In this document: positions 5,790-8,931 of the stretch, in pieces
Layout of the letters: each line of letters begins with the position of its first letter
Position numbering within the stretch: position 1 is the first letter of the stretch
DNA from: Acidobacteriota bacterium
GTDB taxonomy: Bacteria; Acidobacteriota; Terriglobia; Acidiferrales; UBA7541
Length of the DNA: 8,931 bases
Direction: 5' to 3'
Assembly (NCBI GenBank): GCA_003131985.1
Contig: PKWH01000343.1
Span: 18,212-27,142, forward strand
Made by a program: the position numbers and the translations under genes
Notes under the pieces: model-generated
Told to the model about the DNA's origin: nothing
Databases searched by the model: none
The model's input: only the letters and a program-made list of their open reading frames with translations

Positions 5790-7167
5790 ACCTCAGAGCC
5801 TCGACGGGATTCAGTTTGGCAGCGCGCGACGCGGGATAAATGCCCGCCGCCAGGCTTACCGCAACAGAAAATCCGATGGCGCCGGCGACCATCCACCAAG
5901 GAATTGAAGATAGATCGATCGGAGGCAGTTCCTGCCTGCGCAAGTAAACATTTGTTCCGAACGTAAGCGCGGAGCCGATAAGCCAACCGAGCACCACGCC
6001 AAGAATTCCCCCAACCAGACCCATGACCGCGGCTTCCGCGAAAAACAGACGGCGAATATCGCGATCGGCTGCGCCCAGCGCTTTGAGAATGCCAATCTCG
6101 CGGCGGCGTTCGAGGATGGCCATCACGAGAGTGTTGATGATGCCGAGCGAAGCGACAGCGAGAGCCAAGCTTCCGAAAATTCCGAGCAGCAAGTCAAACA
6201 CGGCGAAGACCTGCCGGAGGCTTTTGGTCGCGTCGAGAAGCGAAAAAGTGGTGAATCCCATGGCCTGGATCGCATCCTCCACGGATTTCACTTGCGATGG
6301 GCCTTTCACGCGGACCGTAAGGCTGTCGTAATTCCCTTTCGAGGAAGTCCCACGCAGAATTTCGCGCAGGTCATTTGCTTGCGTGATGCGCAAAGTCTCG
6401 GCGACTTGCAAGGGAATGAGCAATCGGCCCCGGCCGAAACCGCCAAACCCTGTGGCCGGCTCGGTTTCGACGACGCCGACGACACGAAAAATCTTTTCGC
6501 GCGGAACGATGGAAAAACCTGGCGAAAGATCAGTTTCTGCCGAGTGTGGAGTTGTTCCGTCAGCGCCTGCTTTGCTCTTGCCAGCACTTGGCTCCGCCGG
6601 GAGCGGCTGGCGTTCCGCATAGCGCAGTGTCAGATCTTTGCCGATCAACGAATCAGGCTGGGTCGAAAGATCCTTCGCAAACTCGATTTGAAGTATCGCT
6701 TCATCGACATTCGGGCCGGAGAAGAAGGCGCCCTTCATGCCATCGAACGCGCCATCGGATTTAGCGGAAGCAGGAATGCCAGCCACGGTGGTCGAAAATG
6801 GCTTGCCTTCGAACTGGATTTCCGTGGGGAAGCGAATCTCGGGATAGACTTCGACGACATCCGGAAGGACGGAGATTTTCTGCCGCGCTTCTGCGTCCAA
6901 TACCTTTGGTGGCGCTGCGGTCGCGGGGTCGGGGCGCGTTGGCCGGCCAAATCCGCGCTGGTTCAATCGCGAGCTGACAAAAACGGCGTCGAACAAACCT
7001 GAACGCGAAAGGCGCTTGCTCGCGAGTTGCTGCAAGCCGACACCAAGCGAAAGCATGGCGACGAGCGAAGCCACTCCCACAGCGATGCCGAGCGTGGTGA
7101 GCGAGTTTCGCAAAAGCGCTTCACGAAGGTTGCGGCCGGCTAGTTCCGTGAGGTCGCGTGTCTTCAT
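5782..7167 (-). CDS. MacB/FtsX-type ABC transporter permease
   Basis: A 461-aa inner-membrane permease of the MacB/LolC/FtsX class (type VII ABC fold), which uses ATP to move or work on substrates on the periplasmic side. The first membrane helix is at about 22-46 (LTTLGIAVGVASLVAMLSLG). A large extracytoplasmic MacB-PCD-type domain spans about 47-318, then three C-terminal helices at about 322-352, 375-402 and 424-446. The conserved ERRREIGILKALGA coupling segment (353-366) and the terminal GIYPASRAAKLNPVEALRYE are hallmarks of the FtsX C-terminal domain. A Pro/Ala/Gly/Lys-rich stretch at about 188-217 looks like an insertion in the periplasmic domain. Its ATG overlaps the ATPase stop by 4 nt (ATGA), and its stop overlaps the esterase start. 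No MacA-like membrane-fusion protein is in the window, so it may act as a mechanotransmitter or a lipoprotein-type extractor rather than a tripartite pump. Confidence 0.95.
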   Translation of the reverse strand: MKTRDLTELAGRNLREALLRNSLTTLGIAVGVASLVAMLSLGVGLQQLASKRLSRSGLFDAVFVSSRLNQRGFGRPTRPDPATAAPPKVLDAEARQKISVLPDVVEVYPEIRFPTEIQFEGKPFSTTVAGIPASAKSDGAFDGMKGAFFSGPNVDEAILQIEFAKDLSTQPDSLIGKDLTLRYAERQPLPAEPSAGKSKAGADGTTPHSAETDLSPGFSIVPREKIFRVVGVVETEPATGFGGFGRGRLLIPLQVAETLRITQANDLREILRGTSSKGNYDSLTVRVKGPSQVKSVEDAIQAMGFTTFSLLDATKSLRQVFAVFDLLLGIFGSLALAVASLGIINTLVMAILERRREIGILKALGAADRDIRRLFFAEAAVMGLVGGILGVVLGWLIGSALTFGTNVYLRRQELPPIDLSSIPWWMVAGAIGFSVAVSLAAGIYPASRAAKLNPVEALRYE

Positions 7168-7880
7168 GGACGCGTACCGTCTCTGATCAATTTTCCGTCC
7201 GCCATGGTGACGATTCGATGCGCGAAGCGCGCGGCGCGGTCGCGGTCGTGCGTCACCATCACGATGGTCATGCCGAGCGACTCATTGATTTCCCGCAAGA
7301 GGTGAAGAATCGCGTCGCCCGTGGCACTGTCGAGATTCCCGGTGGGTTCATCAGCCAGGAGAATCGTGGGACGGTTCACGAGAGCGCGCGCGAGCGCTGC
7401 GCGTTGCTGTTCGCCACCGGACAATTCACTGGGACGATGCGTCAAACGGGCAGCGAGGCGCACGCGATCGACGGATTCGCGGACTCGCCCTGCGCGGTCT
7501 GCGCGTTCCACCTCCGCCAGGCGCAGAGGCAACTCCACATTTTCCTCGAGCGTCATGCGCGGCAGGAGATTAAAAGCCTGAAAAACCATTCCGATGGTAT
7601 GGCTGCGGTGTTGCGCGAGATCTTCAGAACTCATTTCGGCGAGGTTGCGTCCGTGGGCAAAAATGGCGCCGGAGGTGGGGCGGTCGAGTCCCGCGATCAA
7701 ATTCAGCAATGTGGATTTTCCGGAGCCGGAACTGCCGAGGAGCGCTACGAATTCCTTGGAACGAATCGCAATGCTGACGTCGTCCACGGCGCGCACCAGC
7801 GCGTCTCCCATCTGATAGCTACGAGAGACCTGCTCCGTGCGGATCGCGATTTCGTCGATTGTCTCAGTCATTTCAGCCAC
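7164..7880 (-). CDS. MacB/LolD-type ABC transporter ATP-binding subunit
   Basis: A 238-aa cytoplasmic ATPase of the MacB/LolD/FtsE group that powers the adjacent permease. All nucleotide-binding motifs are intact: Walker A GSSGSGKST at 49-57, Q-loop Gln101 in VFQAFNLLP, signature LSGGEQQR at 153-160, Walker B ILLADEP at 173-179, D-loop NLDS at 182-185 and switch His211 in VTHD. The N-terminal SYQMGDALVRAVDDVS and the tail MADGKLIRDG are also typical of this group. The stop overlaps the permease start (ATGA). The start is uncertain: GTG at 7880 is used here, but ATG at 7871 is equally possible and neither has a clear Shine-Dalgarno site. TAATAAT at 7884-7890 lies so close upstream that a leaderless transcript is conceivable, though no -35 box accompanies it. 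The gene begins 55 nt after the end of the radical SAM gene. Confidence 0.95.
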   Translation of the reverse strand: MAEMTETIDEIAIRTEQVSRSYQMGDALVRAVDDVSIAIRSKEFVALLGSSGSGKSTLLNLIAGLDRPTSGAIFAHGRNLAEMSSEDLAQHRSHTIGMVFQAFNLLPRMTLEENVELPLRLAEVERADRAGRVRESVDRVRLAARLTHRPSELSGGEQQRAALARALVNRPTILLADEPTGNLDSATGDAILHLLREINESLGMTIVMVTHDRDRAARFAHRIVTMADGKLIRDGTRP

Positions 7881-7935
7881 ACTATTATTACGTGCCGCAG
7901 CGCTCGTTAGTTACTTAAATCAATGGGAAATAAGG

Positions 7936-8931
7936 CTAGAGGTTTAGATCCCCGTATCGTTCCGCGGCAACAGATTCAGCTCTGCGAAGAATTTCTGTCG
8001 GCGTTGCACCGTGCGGATTGTTCCACCGCCCAGGAATGGCTAGCCGGCAGTTGGGGCAGTGACCGTCTCGAAGATTATTCTGCTGGACGTCGTGCCACGA
8101 GCGGCGGATGAGCAGTGTTCCGCATGACGGGCACAGCGTGTGCGCCGCGTCGGTGTGGATGTTTCCTTCGTAGACATAATTCAGTCCTGCTTCGAGCGCG
8201 ATGGCGCGCGCGGCGTGCAATGTTTCGGGCGGCGTTCGCGGCTTGTCCTGCAGTTTAAAGTCAGGATGGAATGCGGTGAAGTGCAGCGGCACGTCCGGCC
8301 CTAGATTTTCGAAGATCCAGTCAGCCAGCTTGCGGAATTCGTCAGCGCCGTCATTCAGCGTGGGAATAATCAAATTCGTGATTTCGAACCAGACGTTTGT
8401 TTCATTCTTCAGCCATTTCAAGGTGTCGAGAACCGGCTGCAAATGCGTGAGAGTGATGCGTCCATAGAAATTTTCGGTGAAGGCTTTCAGGTCCACATTG
8501 GCGGCGTCCACGTGATCGTAAATATCGTGGAACGCGTCGTAGGTGATGTAGCCATTCGTGACCATCACGGTGTTCAGTCCGCGCTCTTTGGCGGCGGCAC
8601 AAATATCTATGACGTACTCACCCCAAATTGTCGGCTCATTGTAAGTAAACGCAATCGACGGGCAGTTATTTTTGATTGCGAGCAGCACCACATCTTCCGG
8701 CGGGACGTGCGACGAATGCACTTGATCTGAGCGCGATTTCGAAATATCCCAATTCTGGCAGAAGAAGCAGCCCATGTTGCAGCCGGCGGTGCCCATGGAA
8801 AAGACGCGCGTTCCAGGCAGAAAATGATTGAGGGGCTTTTTCTCGATGGGATCGATTTGCATCGCGGCGGGCGAAGCATAGCCGAGACTGTAAAGCTTGC
8901 CGCCTTCGTTCACGCGGATGAAGCAGAAGCC
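7936..8931 (-). CDS. amrS: AmmeMemoRadiSam system radical SAM enzyme (5' end outside window)
   Basis: A radical SAM protein of the AmmeMemoRadiSam group, once grouped with pyruvate formate-lyase activase-like proteins; the reaction is not established. The reading frame is open to the right edge (GFCFIR precedes VNEGG), so the GTG at 8913 is internal and the true start is beyond 8931. Of 331 visible residues, CNMGCFFC at 51-58 is the C-x3-C-x2-C motif for the 4Fe-4S cluster that cleaves SAM. FTYNEPTIWGEY (95-106), VTNGYI (124-129) and VDLKAFTENFY (146-156) are barrel motifs typical of the family. A zinc-ribbon-like C-terminus has CPSC at 267-270 and CPNC at 292-295. The family is named for its frequent neighbours AMMECR1 and Memo, which would be beyond the right edge if linked. 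The ABC ATPase starts 55 nt downstream with no terminator between, so co-transcription is possible. Family is secure; function is open. Confidence 0.95.
   Translation of the reverse strand, partial: GFCFIRVNEGGKLYSLGYASPAAMQIDPIEKKPLNHFLPGTRVFSMGTAGCNMGCFFCQNWDISKSRSDQVHSSHVPPEDVVLLAIKNNCPSIAFTYNEPTIWGEYVIDICAAAKERGLNTVMVTNGYITYDAFHDIYDHVDAANVDLKAFTENFYGRITLTHLQPVLDTLKWLKNETNVWFEITNLIIPTLNDGADEFRKLADWIFENLGPDVPLHFTAFHPDFKLQDKPRTPPETLHAARAIALEAGLNYVYEGNIHTDAAHTLCPSCGTLLIRRSWHDVQQNNLRDGHCPNCRLAIPGRWNNPHGATPTEILRRAESVAAERYGDLNL

Noticed and set aside
6292..7002. 236-codon plus-strand open frame opposite the permease gene
   Set aside because: It is antisense to a clear MacB/FtsX permease with complete family motifs; its own translation is Arg/Cys-rich with no family pattern.
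7158..7910. 250-codon plus-strand open frame opposite the ATPase gene
   Set aside because: The minus strand encodes an ABC ATPase with every motif intact; the plus frame is a high-GC shadow.
1..8931. CRISPR array, tRNA or rRNA genes
   Set aside because: I saw no regularly spaced repeats, tRNA-like cloverleaf or conserved rRNA segments on either strand.

Overview
This window looks like chromosomal DNA of a soil-type Acidobacteriota (Terriglobia/Koribacter/Solibacter-like). That is inferred from the moderately high GC, the density of small stand-alone PilZ proteins, the MacB-type ABC permease and the AmmeMemoRadiSam radical SAM enzyme. No ribosomal RNA or other taxonomic marker is present, so the assignment is tentative. 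Both edges cut genes: a PP2C phosphatase on the left and the radical SAM enzyme on the right.

Left part, plus strand (1-1555): the end of a PP2C-type Ser/Thr phosphatase, then an FHA-domain protein with an excellent ribosome binding site. Together they are the eraser and reader of a Hanks-type phosphothreonine signalling module. The kinase, if local, would lie to the left of the window.

Middle-left (1583-2388): an approximately 0.8-kb segment bounded by a 16-bp inverted repeat (15/16 matching, ending in TAGTGGGTCAGTTT). It is filled almost completely by one minus-strand gene for an unrecognised 224-aa protein and has no transposase. I read it as a transposase-less mobile cassette carrying a passenger gene, and it is the most unusual item here.

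Middle (2389-4362): three consecutive plus-strand genes, each encoding a small single-domain PilZ protein (candidate c-di-GMP receptors). They are separated by non-coding gaps of 151 and 311 nt, the second containing two clean hairpins. A strong intrinsic terminator closes the third. A short hypothetical gene (4456-4797), faintly like a DnaB-N/DnaG-C helical domain, follows.

Right part, minus strand (8931 to 4851): AmmeMemoRadiSam radical SAM enzyme, 55-nt gap, MacB/LolD-type ABC ATPase, MacB/FtsX-type permease (4-nt overlap) and an exported esterase-D family hydrolase (8-nt overlap). The ATPase, permease and esterase are almost certainly translationally coupled. The radical SAM gene may be the promoter-proximal gene of the same transcript. 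Most long open frames opposite these four genes are shadows.
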